Assembly (NCBI GenBank): GCA_017416155.1
Contig: JAFQDE010000054.1
Coordinates: 1-58,884 of the forward strand
Length of the DNA: 58,884 nucleotides
Reading direction: 5' to 3'
Source: Tyzzerella sp.
GTDB taxonomy: Bacteria > Bacillota > Clostridia > Lachnospirales > Lachnospiraceae
Program-made: the position numbers and the translations under genes
Notes under the pieces: generated by a model
The model's input: only the letters and a program-made list of their open reading frames with translations
Databases searched by the model: none
Told to the model about the DNA's origin: nothing
Shown here: in pieces, positions 25,606 to 35,718 of the stretch
How positions within the stretch are numbered: position 1 is the first letter of the stretch
How the letters are laid out: each line of letters opens with the position of its first letter

Positions 25606-27030
25606 TTGGAAAAAAGCAAACTATTAAAGAGTCTCAGATTTCGAATTATTATGCTGCTTATTTTGGTAAGCAGCATACCTTGTTTTGTGGTAAAACAAGT
25701 CATTATCGGGGCTTATGAAGATCGTTCTGTTGCGTGGAGAACAGCTGAGATACAGGAACAGTGTACCATCTTATCGCATCATCTTGCTACATCTGATTAC
25801 CTTAATAATCCGATTTCAGGAGAGGTGGACGCTGAGTTGTCGATGTTATCTAACATTTACAATGGGCGGGCATTGATTATTGACGAGGAATATAAGGTTG
25901 TAAAAGATACTTTCGGCAGTGATGAGGGAAAGACAATTATTGCGCCGGATGTTATTACGTGTTTTGCAGGAAGCGGTACCAGCTATTATGATGATGAAGC
26001 AAGATACCTGGATATTACGACACCGATTTTAGAAACAGAAGGAGACACGACAACGGTTAAAGGGGTTATTTTGGTTAGTGTATCCACCGAGATTATCTAT
26101 GAGACAATGGATGTAATGGGGCAGAATGCCAATATGATTATTTGGGCATTATGGCTTATGATATTATTCATTGGTTCTTTTATTACAAATCAAATGATGA
26201 AACCATTGGAAAGAATTGCAAAAGGAATGGAAGAAGTTACCGAGGGTTATGATAGCAATAATTTGCATGTAGACACCTATGCGGAGACGCAGAATATTTC
26301 TGAGGCATTTAATAAGATGCTTGGACGTATGAAAATATTAGATGATTCCAGACAGGAATTTGTATCGAATGTGTCACATGAACTCAAGACGCCATTGACG
26401 TCCATGAAAGTACTTGCAGATTCGCTTCTTATGCAAGACGATGTGCCGGCAGAGCTTTACAAGGAGTTTATGGAGGATATCGCAGAGGAAATTGAGCGAG
26501 AGAATAAAATTATTAATGATTTGTTATCTCTTGTGAAAATGGATAAGAAGTCATCGGATTTGAATATTAAGGCAGAAAATATTAACGAACTTGTAGAGCG
26601 TATTTTGAAGCGGCTCAGACCAATTGCGGCACAGCAAAATGTAGAAGTTTTGTTTGAAAGTTTTAGGCCGGTTGTTGCTGAAGTGGATGAGGTGAAATTC
26701 ACCCTTGCAATCACCAATCTGGTGGAAAATGCGATTAAATATAACAGAGAGGAAGGTTCTGTACATGTATCCTTGAATGCGGACCATAAATATTTCTATG
26801 TCAAGGTGGCAGATACCGGAATTGGTATTCCACAAGAGGATCTGGATCACATTTTCGAGCGTTTTTATCGCGTGGACAAGTCTCACTCCAGAGAAATAGG
26901 AGGAACCGGGCTTGGACTTGCAATTGCGCGTAATGCGGTGATTATGCATAGAGGTGCAGTGAAGGTATATAGTGAGGAAGGTGTCGGAACGACATTTACT
27001 GTTAGAATTCCGCTTAATTATATTGCATAA
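25606..27030 (+). CDS. Membrane sensor histidine kinase with HAMP domain
   Basis: Partner of the preceding regulator. Layout: TM1 (about 15-35), an extracellular sensor of roughly 140 residues, TM2 (MIIWALWLMILFIGSFI), a HAMP linker (MMKPLERIAKGMEEV), a dimerisation/phosphoacceptor helix FVSNVSHELKTPL with His258, then the ATPase lid (NLVENAIKYN, DTGIGIPQEDLDHIFERFYR, GGTGLGLAI). No ATG is available near the start. A TTG at 25606 with AAAGG 8 bases upstream is my choice, giving 474 residues; any earlier start would run inside the regulator gene. Confidence 0.9.
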   Translation: MEKSKLLKSLRFRIIMLLILVSSIPCFVVKQVIIGAYEDRSVAWRTAEIQEQCTILSHHLATSDYLNNPISGEVDAELSMLSNIYNGRALIIDEEYKVVKDTFGSDEGKTIIAPDVITCFAGSGTSYYDDEARYLDITTPILETEGDTTTVKGVILVSVSTEIIYETMDVMGQNANMIIWALWLMILFIGSFITNQMMKPLERIAKGMEEVTEGYDSNNLHVDTYAETQNISEAFNKMLGRMKILDDSRQEFVSNVSHELKTPLTSMKVLADSLLMQDDVPAELYKEFMEDIAEEIERENKIINDLLSLVKMDKKSSDLNIKAENINELVERILKRLRPIAAQQNVEVLFESFRPVVAEVDEVKFTLAITNLVENAIKYNREEGSVHVSLNADHKYFYVKVADTGIGIPQEDLDHIFERFYRVDKSHSREIGGTGLGLAIARNAVIMHRGAVKVYSEEGVGTTFTVRIPLNYIA

Positions 27031-27046
27031 AGAAAAGAGGAACTAT

Positions 27047-27922
27047 ATGATGAAAAAGATTTTGTTACTTCTTGGCAGCATGTTCTGTATTATCTTCGTG
27101 GGATGTGGTGTTAAGGAAAAACAGAGTAATGAGATGTATATATATTATCTGAACGCAGATGGAAATGCTTTGGTTCAGGAAGTCTACCCTCTGATGGATG
27201 TGGATGGAATTTTGGACAAGATGAAGATGCATACCCTTTTACCACATGGGGTAGAGATCGAAAAATATAAATTAGACAGATTGCAGCTGATGTTATATTT
27301 CAATGAGGCATATCTAGATATGAATAAGAGTACGGAGGTGCTTGTTCGTGCAGCAATTGTGCAGACAATGACACAACTTTCGAATGTGGAGTTTGTATCT
27401 TTTTATATTGGGAACGATATGCTAAGAGATAACGAGGGGAACGCTTACGGGTTGATGACTGCACAAGATTTTGTGCAGAATACGGGGTCCTCCATCGATT
27501 CTTATCAGACAACCGATTTGAGATTGTATTTTGCAGACAAAGAAGGGAAACAGTTGAAGGAGACGAAAAAGTCCAATATTCGATACAATGCCAATACAGC
27601 CATTGAACGTTTGGTAGTGGAACAATTGATGAAAGGAACAAGTTCAACCAGCAACCAATCTGTAATTCCAAAGACAACAAAACTGTTGGGTGTATCCGTA
27701 AAAGATGGAGTTTGTTATGTTAACTTTGACTCCAAGTTTGTTACAGACAGTTATGATCTGAACCCGGAGGTAACCATCTATGCCATTGTCAATTCGATTA
27801 TTGCAAATGCGAATGTCACGAAGGTTCAGATTCTGATAGAAGGCGCCAATGATGTCATGTATAAAAACATTGTGGATTTGAGCAAGCCGTTGGAATGGAA
27901 TGTAGAGATTGTAAAGGAGTAG
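27047..27922 (+). CDS. Lipoprotein with two GerMN domains
   Basis: The lipoprotein signal (KKILLLLGSMFCIIFVGC) anchors it to the outer face of the membrane. Two GerMN-type repeats follow: residues around 30-150 (MYIYYLNADGNALVQE, then a long helix with VRAAIVQTMTQL) and around 160-285 (LRLYFADKEGKQLKE, NTAIERLVVEQLMKG, VKDGVCYVNFDSKF). GerM of Bacillus acts in sporulation and germination; vegetative lipoproteins with the domain are also known, commonly beside two-component systems (as in MtrAB-LpqB). AAGAGG at 27035-27040 fits ATG 27047 or 27050. The sensor-regulator-lipoprotein order suggests that this protein modulates the kinase. Confidence 0.85.
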   Translation: MMKKILLLLGSMFCIIFVGCGVKEKQSNEMYIYYLNADGNALVQEVYPLMDVDGILDKMKMHTLLPHGVEIEKYKLDRLQLMLYFNEAYLDMNKSTEVLVRAAIVQTMTQLSNVEFVSFYIGNDMLRDNEGNAYGLMTAQDFVQNTGSSIDSYQTTDLRLYFADKEGKQLKETKKSNIRYNANTAIERLVVEQLMKGTSSTSNQSVIPKTTKLLGVSVKDGVCYVNFDSKFVTDSYDLNPEVTIYAIVNSIIANANVTKVQILIEGANDVMYKNIVDLSKPLEWNVEIVKE

Positions 27923-27924
27923 AG

Positions 27925-30120
27925 ATGAAGACAAGACCATTATGTTGTGCTTGCCTATTCATTCTTATCTTTCAGAGTATTATATTCATGGTGAAGGGCG
28001 GGGATTCGCTTGTGAAGATTCCCCGGTCTTCGATTTTTTACTCGGAACAGGAAAAGACTGTCTTGATTCAAGGGCAGGTATATAAGAAAACAAACAATTC
28101 AAAGTGTCAAGTTTTATATCTAACAAACAATTCAGTTGAAGATAATCGATTATTAATTTATGTCAAACAAGGTAAAGACGTTCCCATAGGAAAGTACATT
28201 TTAATACGTGGAAAACTAGGTTTTTTTGAACAGGCAAGAAATCCCGGAGGTTTTGATGAGGCGCTCTATTATGCGCGGCAAAATATTTATGGCTGTGTGT
28301 GGTGCGAGGAGATTTTGGAAGTAACGGGTGAAAAACATGTTTTTATGGAAGACTTATATCAATTTCGGATCATGTGGAGAAAACGCATTGTAAATTGTAT
28401 CGGTGAGAAAAATGGAGGTATTCTGGCGGCAATGCTTCTCGGAGAAAAAAGTGAGATGGATACCTATGTAAAGGAGTTATATCAGAACAATGGAATCAGT
28501 CATATTCTCGCAATATCCGGTTTGCATATTTCTTTTATCGGTCTGGGAGTGTATCGTCTGATTCGAAAAACAGGTCTTCATTATCTTCCGGCAGGAATTT
28601 TTGCCATGGGCATACTGACACTTTATATTTTGATGATAGGAGCATCGGTATCGGCAGTTCGCGCATATATCATGTTACTGCTTAAGATTGGTGCGGACAT
28701 TACAGGGAGAGTGTATGATATGTTAACAGCAGCCATATTGAGCGCTACGCTTACGGTGTTATACCAACCGCTTTACTTGACAGATGGTGGATTTCACATG
28801 TCTTATGGAGCTATTATAGGAATTGCTCTTATTTTACCTTTATTGAAAACATGCTTTCCGTGCAGGTATAGATGGTTGGACGGGGTTTATGCCAGCATGT
28901 CAATCAATATCATGCTATTTCCAATTACACTTTGGTTTTTCTATGTATTTCCGACTTATTCTGTATTTTTAAATCTGATAGTGCTGCCACTCACAGGACC
29001 GATATTGGGCCTTGGAATATTGGGAAGTTTTCTGCTTTCATGGATTCCAATTGCGGGAAGACTATGCTTGAAGATATGTGGTTTTATTTTGGAGTTCTAT
29101 GAGCAGGCATGTCAGATAGGGAATAGATTGCCTTTGGCACGATTGGTGATTGGGAAGCCGGCATGGTGGGAAATGCTTTTGTATTATTTCGTGCTTTTGT
29201 CGATTCTGATATATATTTTCTGTGCCGAGAAAAAGAAATGGAAACGAAGCCGGTATCGATGGGTTTGGATCGTATTGGTATTGACCATCGGAGTAATGTC
29301 ATTTCAATCAAACAAGAAGTTGGAGATTACGATGTTGGATGTCGGACAAGGGGACGGTATTTATCTGCACAGTCCTCATGGAGAGACGTATTTTATCGAT
29401 GGTGGAAGCAGTGACGAGAGCAGTTTGGGGAAATATTGTATTGAGCCGTTTTTGAAATCACAGGGCGTTGGAGTGCTGAATTATGTCTTTATTACGCATG
29501 GGGATTCGGACCATTACAGCGGAATTAAGGAAATGCTTACAAGACAGGAGGTGGGCATTCGGATTGATCATTTGGTGTTGCCTCAGTATTATAGTTCGGA
29601 TCATGAGTTATCTTCATTGGCGAAAATTGCGCAAGATGCAGGTGTTACAGTTTTGAAAATAAAAGGCGGTGACAAACTGCAGAAAGGAGATTTTCGCATT
29701 ACATGTATTCAACCTTATGGGAACGAAGAAAACTTAACAGACAATGCTGCATCAGTGATATTGGAGGTGACATATAAGGCGTTTTCTATGCTTTGTACCG
29801 GTGATGTGGAGGATGAAGGAGAGGAGTTGCTTCTGAAAAAGGTGACAGAAAAAGATTATGACGTGTTAAAAGTTGCACACCATGGTTCGAAGTATTCGAC
29901 ATCTGAGAAATTTTTGGAGTTGTCTCATCCGAAAATTGCTCTGATTTCTGCAGGAGAAAATAATCGTTATGGACATCCTCATGAAGAATTGCTGGTGCGC
30001 CTTAAAGATGCCGGATGTAAGATTTACAATACACAAGAAAATGGAGCAATTATGCTTGAAACAGACGGGAATTTATATTATTCTATAAGGGAGTATGTGA
30101 AGAAAGGCGAACATAGATGA
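27925..30120 (+). CDS. comEC: ComEC/Rec2 DNA-uptake channel protein
   Basis: Polytopic membrane protein that passes single-stranded DNA into the cell. The N-terminal soluble region is an OB-like DUF4131 domain (about 30-150), followed by the competence core (GISHILAISGLHISFIGLG, many helices) and a C-terminal metallo-beta-lactamase domain (MLDVGQGDGIYL, ITHGDSDHYSG, KVAHHGSKYSTS), presumed to degrade the non-imported strand. The THGDSDH metal motif is intact. It is 731 residues from ATG 27925; upstream in-frame starts would overlap the GerMN gene. The end overlaps holA by ATGA. With comEA it implies a potential for natural transformation, though pilus genes are not in view. Confidence 0.93.
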   Translation: MKTRPLCCACLFILIFQSIIFMVKGGDSLVKIPRSSIFYSEQEKTVLIQGQVYKKTNNSKCQVLYLTNNSVEDNRLLIYVKQGKDVPIGKYILIRGKLGFFEQARNPGGFDEALYYARQNIYGCVWCEEILEVTGEKHVFMEDLYQFRIMWRKRIVNCIGEKNGGILAAMLLGEKSEMDTYVKELYQNNGISHILAISGLHISFIGLGVYRLIRKTGLHYLPAGIFAMGILTLYILMIGASVSAVRAYIMLLLKIGADITGRVYDMLTAAILSATLTVLYQPLYLTDGGFHMSYGAIIGIALILPLLKTCFPCRYRWLDGVYASMSINIMLFPITLWFFYVFPTYSVFLNLIVLPLTGPILGLGILGSFLLSWIPIAGRLCLKICGFILEFYEQACQIGNRLPLARLVIGKPAWWEMLLYYFVLLSILIYIFCAEKKKWKRSRYRWVWIVLVLTIGVMSFQSNKKLEITMLDVGQGDGIYLHSPHGETYFIDGGSSDESSLGKYCIEPFLKSQGVGVLNYVFITHGDSDHYSGIKEMLTRQEVGIRIDHLVLPQYYSSDHELSSLAKIAQDAGVTVLKIKGGDKLQKGDFRITCIQPYGNEENLTDNAASVILEVTYKAFSMLCTGDVEDEGEELLLKKVTEKDYDVLKVAHHGSKYSTSEKFLELSHPKIALISAGENNRYGHPHEELLVRLKDAGCKIYNTQENGAIMLETDGNLYYSIREYVKKGEHR

Positions 30121-31094
30121 AGAGTCTGAACGAAGATTTAAAAACAGGACAATTCAATAGCGTATATTTGCTCTATGGTGAAGAGGCATATCTGAAAAAA
30201 CAGTACAAGGAAAAACTTCGCAATGCGATGCTTTCACCGGATGATACCATGAATTATGCCTATTATGAGGGGAAAGGCATCAACATCAATGAAGTGATTG
30301 ATTTAGCAGAGACTTTGCCGTTCTTTGCAGAACGTAGATTGATTATTATGGAGGATACAGGTCTGTTTAAAAGTTCATCTTCAGAACTGGCAGATTATCT
30401 GAAAGACATGCCGGATACTACTTCCATGATTTTTATTGAAACTGAGGTGGACAAGCGAAACAAGCTTTATAAAGCAGTTCAAAGTAAGGGACGTGCCGTG
30501 GAACTTGGAAAACAGGATGAGACCACTTTAATTCGTTGGGTTGCCGGCTTTATGAAACGCGAGGGAAAAAATGTCAGTGAGAGTACCGTTCGACATATGC
30601 TTGCAAAAGTAGGAACTGACATGGAGAATATTCAGAAAGAACTCGAAAAACTTTTTTGCTATACCGTGGACAAGGATAGTATTACGACAGAAGATGTGGA
30701 GACAATCTGTACAACGCTGATTACGAACCAGATATTTGATATGATAAATGCTGTAGCAGAGAAGCAGCAGAAAAAGGCACTTCAATACTATTATGATTTG
30801 TTGGCGCTTAAGGAACCGCCGATGCGCATACTATTTTTGCTTGCAAGACAGTTCAAACAACTCCTGGAAGTAAAAGATATGGAGCAAAAGGGCTATGGAC
30901 GTAAGGAGATAGCAGAGAAAGTGGGCCTCAATCCATTTGTAGTGGGTAAATACCAGGCACAGGCAAAGGCATTTCAGGTGAAAGAACTGCGAAACATTAT
31001 AGAAGACAGTGTAGATACGGAGGAGTGTGTGAAGACAGGAAGACTAACAGACATCTTAGCCGTTGAACTTTTTATAGTAAAATATTCTAAGTGA
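30117..31094 (+). CDS. holA: DNA polymerase III delta subunit
   Basis: Clamp-loader subunit that opens the sliding clamp. The N-terminus reads [16 protein letters not shown], the degenerate nucleotide-fold start of HolA, and later blocks ([68 protein letters not shown]) are typical. It is 325 residues. The ATG overlaps the comEC stop (ATGA). comEC-holA adjacency is common in Firmicutes; rpsT, often next, is absent here and lepA follows directly. Confidence 0.93.
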   Translation: MKSLNEDLKTGQFNSVYLLYGEEAYLKKQYKEKLRNAMLSPDDTMNYAYYEGKGININEVIDLAETLPFFAERRLIIMEDTGLFKSSSSELADYLKDMPDTTSMIFIETEVDKRNKLYKAVQSKGRAVELGKQDETTLIRWVAGFMKREGKNVSESTVRHMLAKVGTDMENIQKELEKLFCYTVDKDSITTEDVETICTTLITNQIFDMINAVAEKQQKKALQYYYDLLALKEPPMRILFLLARQFKQLLEVKDMEQKGYGRKEIAEKVGLNPFVVGKYQAQAKAFQVKELRNIIEDSVDTEECVKTGRLTDILAVELFIVKYSK

Positions 31095-31107
31095 TTGGAG
31101 AAATAAC

Positions 31108-32925
31108 ATGGCAGGAATCGACCAGAAGAAGATAAGAAATTTTTGTATTATAGCGCATATTGACCACGGGAAATCGACTTTGGCTGACCGTATTATTGAG
31201 AAGACAGGTCTTCTTACAAGCCGCGAGATGCAGGCGCAGGTGCTTGATAATATGGAGCTTGAACGTGAGCGTGGAATTACAATCAAGGCACAGGCAGTAC
31301 GTATCGTATACAAGGCAAACGACGGCGAGGAGTATATTTTCAACCTCATTGATACTCCGGGACATGTCGATTTCAATTATGAAGTATCCCGAAGCTTGGC
31401 GGCATGCGATGGCGCAATTTTGGTCGTAGATGCGGCGCAGGGTGTGGAAGCCCAGACCTTGGCAAATGTGTATTTGGCCTTAGACCATGACCTTGATGTT
31501 ATGCCGGTAATCAATAAAATTGATTTACCGAGCGCGGAACCGCAGCGTGTCATTGATGAGATTGAAGATGTAATTGGGATTGAGGCACAGGATGCACCTT
31601 TGATTTCTGCAAAAGTAGGTCTTAATATCGAAGAAGTGTTGGAGCAGATTGTAGAGAAGATTCCGGCACCGACAGGGGATGCAAACGCACCTCTGCAGGC
31701 ACTTATTTTTGACTCGGTTTATGATTCTTATAAAGGTGTGATTGTATTTTGTCGTGTCAAGGAGGGCTCTGTTCGAAAGGGTACGAACATGAAGATGATG
31801 GCGACGGGCGCGACAGCAGAGGTTGTGGAAGTCGGATACTTCGGAGCAGGACAGTTTATTCCATGCGAGGAACTTTCGGCAGGTATGGTAGGCTATATTA
31901 CGGCCAGTCTTAAGAATGTAAAAGATACCCGTGTGGGTGATACGATTACGGATGCGGACAGACCGTGTGCAGTTCCGCTTCCAGGTTATAAAAAGGTACA
32001 GCCGATGGTCTACTGCGGTATGTATCCGGCAGATGGTGCGAAATATCAGGATCTTCGAGATGCTTTGGAGAAGTTGCAGTTGAATGATGCTTCTTTACAT
32101 TTTGAACCGGAGACATCGATTGCGCTTGGTTTTGGTTTCCGTTGTGGTTTCCTTGGATTATTGCACTTGGAAATTATTCAGGAGCGTTTGGAGCGTGAAT
32201 ATAACTTAGATTTGGTAACGACAGCGCCAGGCGTTGTTTACAAAGTACACAAGACAAGCGGGGAAGTGATTGAACTTACCAATCCGTCCAACCTTCCGGA
32301 GCCAACGGAGATTGATTATATGGAAGAGCCGATGGTGAAGGCGGAGATTATGGTAACCGCTGAATTTATCGGTTCGATTATGGACCTCTGTCAGGAACGA
32401 CGTGGTATCTATCAGGGAATGGAATACATTGAAGAGACAAGAGCGGTGCTTCGTTATCACCTGCCACTCAATGAGATTATCTATGATTTCTTTGATGCAT
32501 TGAAATCACGTTCACGAGGTTATGCGTCATTTGATTATGAGATGCTTGGATATGAGAAGTCAGAACTTGTGAAATTAGATATTCTGATTAACAAAGAAGA
32601 AGTTGATGCGCTTTCCTTTATTGTATTCTCAGGAAGTGCTTATGAGCGTGGACGTAAGATGTGCGAGAAACTCAAAGATGAGATTCCAAGACACCTTTTT
32701 GAGATTCCGATTCAGGCTGCAATCGGAAGCAAAGTCATCGCGCGTGAGACAGTAAAGGCGGTGCGTAAGGACGTGCTTGCAAAATGTTACGGCGGTGATA
32801 TTTCGCGTAAGCGTAAGCTTCTTGAGAAACAAAAAGAAGGAAAGAAGAGAATGCGCCAGATTGGAAACGTAGAGATTCCGCAGAAGGCATTCATGAGCGT
32901 GTTAAAGTTAGATGATAAGAAGTAA
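31108..32925 (+). CDS. lepA: Elongation factor 4 (LepA), ribosomal GTPase
   Basis: Translational GTPase that can back-translocate or help stalled and assembling ribosomes. [14 protein letters not shown] is the G1 loop, [12 protein letters not shown] switch [11 protein letters not shown]3 and NKIDLPSA G4. The EF4-specific C-terminal domain is complete ([26 protein letters not shown]). It is 605 residues, full length. It is followed by hemW, which starts 14 bases before the lepA stop, a classical Firmicute order. Confidence 0.97.
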   Translation: MAGIDQKKIRNFCIIAHIDHGKSTLADRIIEKTGLLTSREMQAQVLDNMELERERGITIKAQAVRIVYKANDGEEYIFNLIDTPGHVDFNYEVSRSLAACDGAILVVDAAQGVEAQTLANVYLALDHDLDVMPVINKIDLPSAEPQRVIDEIEDVIGIEAQDAPLISAKVGLNIEEVLEQIVEKIPAPTGDANAPLQALIFDSVYDSYKGVIVFCRVKEGSVRKGTNMKMMATGATAEVVEVGYFGAGQFIPCEELSAGMVGYITASLKNVKDTRVGDTITDADRPCAVPLPGYKKVQPMVYCGMYPADGAKYQDLRDALEKLQLNDASLHFEPETSIALGFGFRCGFLGLLHLEIIQERLEREYNLDLVTTAPGVVYKVHKTSGEVIELTNPSNLPEPTEIDYMEEPMVKAEIMVTAEFIGSIMDLCQERRGIYQGMEYIEETRAVLRYHLPLNEIIYDFFDALKSRSRGYASFDYEMLGYEKSELVKLDILINKEEVDALSFIVFSGSAYERGRKMCEKLKDEIPRHLFEIPIQAAIGSKVIARETVKAVRKDVLAKCYGGDISRKRKLLEKQKEGKKRMRQIGNVEIPQKAFMSVLKLDDKK

Positions 32926-34078
32926 AAAAGAGTTAGAATTATATATCCACATTCCATTCTGCGTGAAGAAGTGTGCTTATTGTGATTTCCTCTCAGGGCC
33001 ACAGGATGAAGAGACAATTGAGCGATATGTAGCAAGCTTGTTGGATGAGATTCGTGCGCATGGTTCAAAGCCAGAATTAGTAACGAGTTGCGAAATTACT
33101 TCAATCTTTTTAGGAGGCGGTACTCCGTCTATCTTGAATGTCACTCAAATACAAAGAATCTTTGAAGCATTGAGATATAACTTCATGATCTCTCAAGACA
33201 CTGAGATTACCATTGAAGCTAATCCAGGAACGGTAACACGAGAAAAATTACTAGCCTACCGTGCATGTGGTATTAATCGTATTAGTTTTGGACTGCAATC
33301 CACCAACAGCGAGGAGCTAAAACTGCTTGGTAGAATTCACACATACGGAGAATTTTTAGAGAGTTTCCATTTGGCTAGAGAGTGTGGTTTTGACAATATC
33401 AATGTCGATTTGATATCTGCAATTCCGAAGCAGACAGTGGAAAGCTGGGAAGAAACGTTGCAAAATGTAATCAAATTAAATCCCGAGCACATCTCAGCAT
33501 ACAGTCTTATCGTGGAAGAGGGAACTATGTTTGCGAAAGTGTATGGGGAAGGTTGTCCGGGAGAAAAAGATTTACCGAACGAGGAAGAGGAGAGAGCCAT
33601 CTATTATCGCACTGAGGAACTCCTAAAAGAAGCAGGGTATCATCGCTATGAGATATCTAATTATGCAAAAGAAGCAAAAGAATGTAGGCATAATCTAGGA
33701 TATTGGGAGCGCAAAGAATATCTTGGAATTGGACTTGGTTCAGCAAGCCTGATTAAACATACAAGATATTCTAATACATCCGACTTGGGAAAATACATCA
33801 AATACGCAAAAGAACCTGATAAAATCAAGGAAGACATCCAACTTCTCTCGTCACAAGAGCAGATGGAAGAATTTATGTTTTTGGGACTTAGAAAGATGGA
33901 AGGTGTCTTAGAAAGAGAATTTGAGGAATATTTTGGTGTCAATATAGATGAAGTATATAGCGAACAACTTAATAAACTGATAGAAGAACATTTGTTGGAC
34001 AGAAAAGATGGAAGAATTATGTTGACAGAGCGAGGAATAGATGTCAGCAATTCCGTTTTTGCAGAATTTATAGAATAA
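32912..34078 (+). CDS. hemW: HemW-like radical SAM protein
   Basis: [16 protein letters not shown] contains the CxxxCxxC that binds the radical SAM [4Fe-4S] cluster; GGGTPS and TIEANPGT follow as in HemN/HemW. HemW proteins bind haem and are thought to insert it into targets, not to act as coproporphyrinogen oxidase. At 388 residues the length fits HemW, and the longer HemN N-terminus is missing. Translation begins inside lepA (14-base overlap) with a weak ribosome site, so it probably depends on lepA translation. A small GCAAG/CTTGC repeat follows the stop. Confidence 0.9.
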   Translation: MIRSKKELELYIHIPFCVKKCAYCDFLSGPQDEETIERYVASLLDEIRAHGSKPELVTSCEITSIFLGGGTPSILNVTQIQRIFEALRYNFMISQDTEITIEANPGTVTREKLLAYRACGINRISFGLQSTNSEELKLLGRIHTYGEFLESFHLARECGFDNINVDLISAIPKQTVESWEETLQNVIKLNPEHISAYSLIVEEGTMFAKVYGEGCPGEKDLPNEEEERAIYYRTEELLKEAGYHRYEISNYAKEAKECRHNLGYWERKEYLGIGLGSASLIKHTRYSNTSDLGKYIKYAKEPDKIKEDIQLLSSQEQMEEFMFLGLRKMEGVLEREFEEYFGVNIDEVYSEQLNKLIEEHLLDRKDGRIMLTERGIDVSNSVFAEFIE

Positions 34079-34095
34079 AAAAGCAAGCAAAATAC

Positions 34096-34124
34096 TTGCA
34101 AATCATTCCATATTATGCTATGAT
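34096..34124 (+). promoter_or_regulatory. Sigma-A type promoter of the glp operon
   Basis: TTGCAA at 34096-34101 and TATGAT at 34119-34124 with a 17-base spacer. Transcription should start near 34131, so the leader to the first gene is about 125 bases and contains a terminator. Confidence 0.7.
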
Positions 34125-34130
34125 TTGCAA
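34096..34130. repeat. Perfect 11-bp inverted repeat spanning the glp promoter
   Basis: TTGCAAATCAT (34096-34106) and ATGATTTGCAA (34120-34130) are exact reverse complements separated by 13 bases. The left arm contains the -35 box and the right arm overlaps the -10 box and the predicted start, so a dimeric repressor bound here would exclude polymerase. It has no T-tract and is unlikely to be the hemW terminator. Confidence 0.6.
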
Positions 34131-34160
34131 AGAAATTAAATGATGATACCAAGAGAAATG

Positions 34161-34212
34161 AGCAAGGTATAGCAATGCGATGTGAGTCGCTTTGTTTCAC
34201 CTTGCTTTTTTT
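34161..34212 (+). terminator. Leader terminator, probable GlpP-controlled attenuator
   Basis: Outer stem AGCAAGGT / ACCTTGCT (34161-34168, 34199-34206), inner stem CAA-GCGA / TCGC-TTG, then seven T residues (34206-34212). It lies between the promoter and the first gene, so transcription ends here unless antiterminated. In Bacillus, GlpP with glycerol 3-phosphate binds such a leader hairpin; glpP is the last gene of this operon. Confidence 0.75.
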
Positions 34213-34257
34213 GTTTTTAGATGCAAAAGGATATCAAAGGAAAAGGAGAACAAAACA

Positions 34258-35709
34258 ATGTATGATGTAGCAATCATTGGAGCCGGCGTTGTTGGAAGTG
34301 CGATTTCAAGAGAATTATCAAGATACCAAGCAAACATCTGCGTCATTGAAAAAGAAGAAGACGTATGTAACGGCACTTCCAAAGCAAATAGTGCAATTAT
34401 TCATGCTGGATTTGATGCAAAACCGAATTCGCTCAAGGCGAAATTAAATGTTCGTGGGAACGAATTGATGGATGCTATTTCAGAAGAATTAGACATTCCA
34501 TTTACAAGAAATGGAGCACTCGTGGTCTGCACAAAAGATCAGGATAGAAGCGGACTTACCATTTTATTGGAAAAAGCAGCCATCAATGGTGTTCCGGGAT
34601 GTAGAATTGTGGAACGAGAGGAATTACTTCAAATGGAACCAAATGTAGCTGACGATGTGACATGTGCACTCTATGCGCCGACCGGCGGTATTGTGTGTCC
34701 ATTCCACATGACAATGGCATTTGCTGAGAATGCGAATGTAAACGGTGTTTCGTTCTTCTTGAATACGGAAGTGAAGCATATTCAAAAAAATGAGAATGGA
34801 TATGCGATTGAGACATTACATACAGATACAAATGAGGTGGAAACTTATGAAGCAAAAGTAGTAATCAATGCTGCAGGTGTATACGCAGATGAATTGAACA
34901 ATATGGTAAGCGAGCATAAACTACATATTACAGCAAGAAAAGGTGAGTATTGCTTACTTGATAAGGATGCAGGTGCACATGTAAAGCATACGGTATTCCA
35001 ACTTCCATCTAAGATGGGTAAAGGAGTTCTTGTAACACCAACTGTTCATGGTAACCTTCTGGTAGGACCGACAGCTCTTGATGTGAAAGATAAGGAATCA
35101 CTTAGTACAACAGGAGAAGGACTTGCATTTCTTTCGTTAACATCTGCACTCAGCGTGAAAAATGTGCCAATGCGTCAGGTAATCACTTCCTTCTCAGGGC
35201 TTCGTGCTCATGAAGACGGAAATGATTTCGTAATCGGTGAGGCAGAGGATGCCAAGGGATTTGTCAATGTGGCAGGGATTGAATCACCGGGACTTACATC
35301 CGCACCGGCTATCGGGGAGATGGTAGCAGGCCTTGTAAAAGAAATGCTTTCTCTTAGCGAGAAAGATAACTTTGTAGCGAAGAGAACAGGTCTCCTTCAT
35401 CCGCAGACTCTGACAATAGAGGAGCGCAATGCTTTAATCAAAAAACAACCAGCATATGGCAACATTATTTGCCGTTGTGAAATGATTTCCGAAGGTGAAA
35501 TCTTAGATGCCATTCATCGACCATTAGGTGCTCGTTCATTAGATGGGGTAAAACGACGTACACGTGCAGGTATGGGACGCTGCCAGGCAGGATTCTGTTC
35601 ACCGCGTACAATGGAAATCTTAGAACGTGAACTTGGAATGAGCATGTTTAGCATCACAAAGAACGGTGTCGGAAGTAACATTGTCATCGGTTATAACAAA
35701 GAGGTGTAG
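34258..35709 (+). CDS. GlpA-like glycerol-3-phosphate dehydrogenase flavoprotein with BFD-type Fe-S domain
   Basis: An FAD protein of the D-amino-acid-oxidase/GlpA fold: the N-terminus DVAIIGAGVVGSAISREL binds FAD and the middle carries VNVAGIESPGLTSAPAIGE. The C-terminal about 70 residues form a BFD-like [2Fe-2S] domain with CRC and, about 30 residues on, GRCQAGFC. This matches the anaerobic GlpA type rather than aerobic GlpD/GlpO, which lack the cluster. It probably oxidises glycerol 3-phosphate to dihydroxyacetone phosphate and passes electrons to the next two proteins. AAGGAG before ATG 34258 gives 483 residues. Operon membership with glpP supports the substrate; E. coli GlpC has no counterpart here. 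Confidence 0.85.
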   Translation: MYDVAIIGAGVVGSAISRELSRYQANICVIEKEEDVCNGTSKANSAIIHAGFDAKPNSLKAKLNVRGNELMDAISEELDIPFTRNGALVVCTKDQDRSGLTILLEKAAINGVPGCRIVEREELLQMEPNVADDVTCALYAPTGGIVCPFHMTMAFAENANVNGVSFFLNTEVKHIQKNENGYAIETLHTDTNEVETYEAKVVINAAGVYADELNNMVSEHKLHITARKGEYCLLDKDAGAHVKHTVFQLPSKMGKGVLVTPTVHGNLLVGPTALDVKDKESLSTTGEGLAFLSLTSALSVKNVPMRQVITSFSGLRAHEDGNDFVIGEAEDAKGFVNVAGIESPGLTSAPAIGEMVAGLVKEMLSLSEKDNFVAKRTGLLHPQTLTIEERNALIKKQPAYGNIICRCEMISEGEILDAIHRPLGARSLDGVKRRTRAGMGRCQAGFCSPRTMEILERELGMSMFSITKNGVGSNIVIGYNKEV

Positions 35710-35718
35710 GGGGAACAC

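Noticed and set aside
33661-34200. A 179-codon open frame on the minus strand
   Set aside because: It lies almost wholly antisense to hemW, starts in the glp leader and has Ser/Phe/Leu-biased low-complexity composition with no recognisable domain; hemW is certain.
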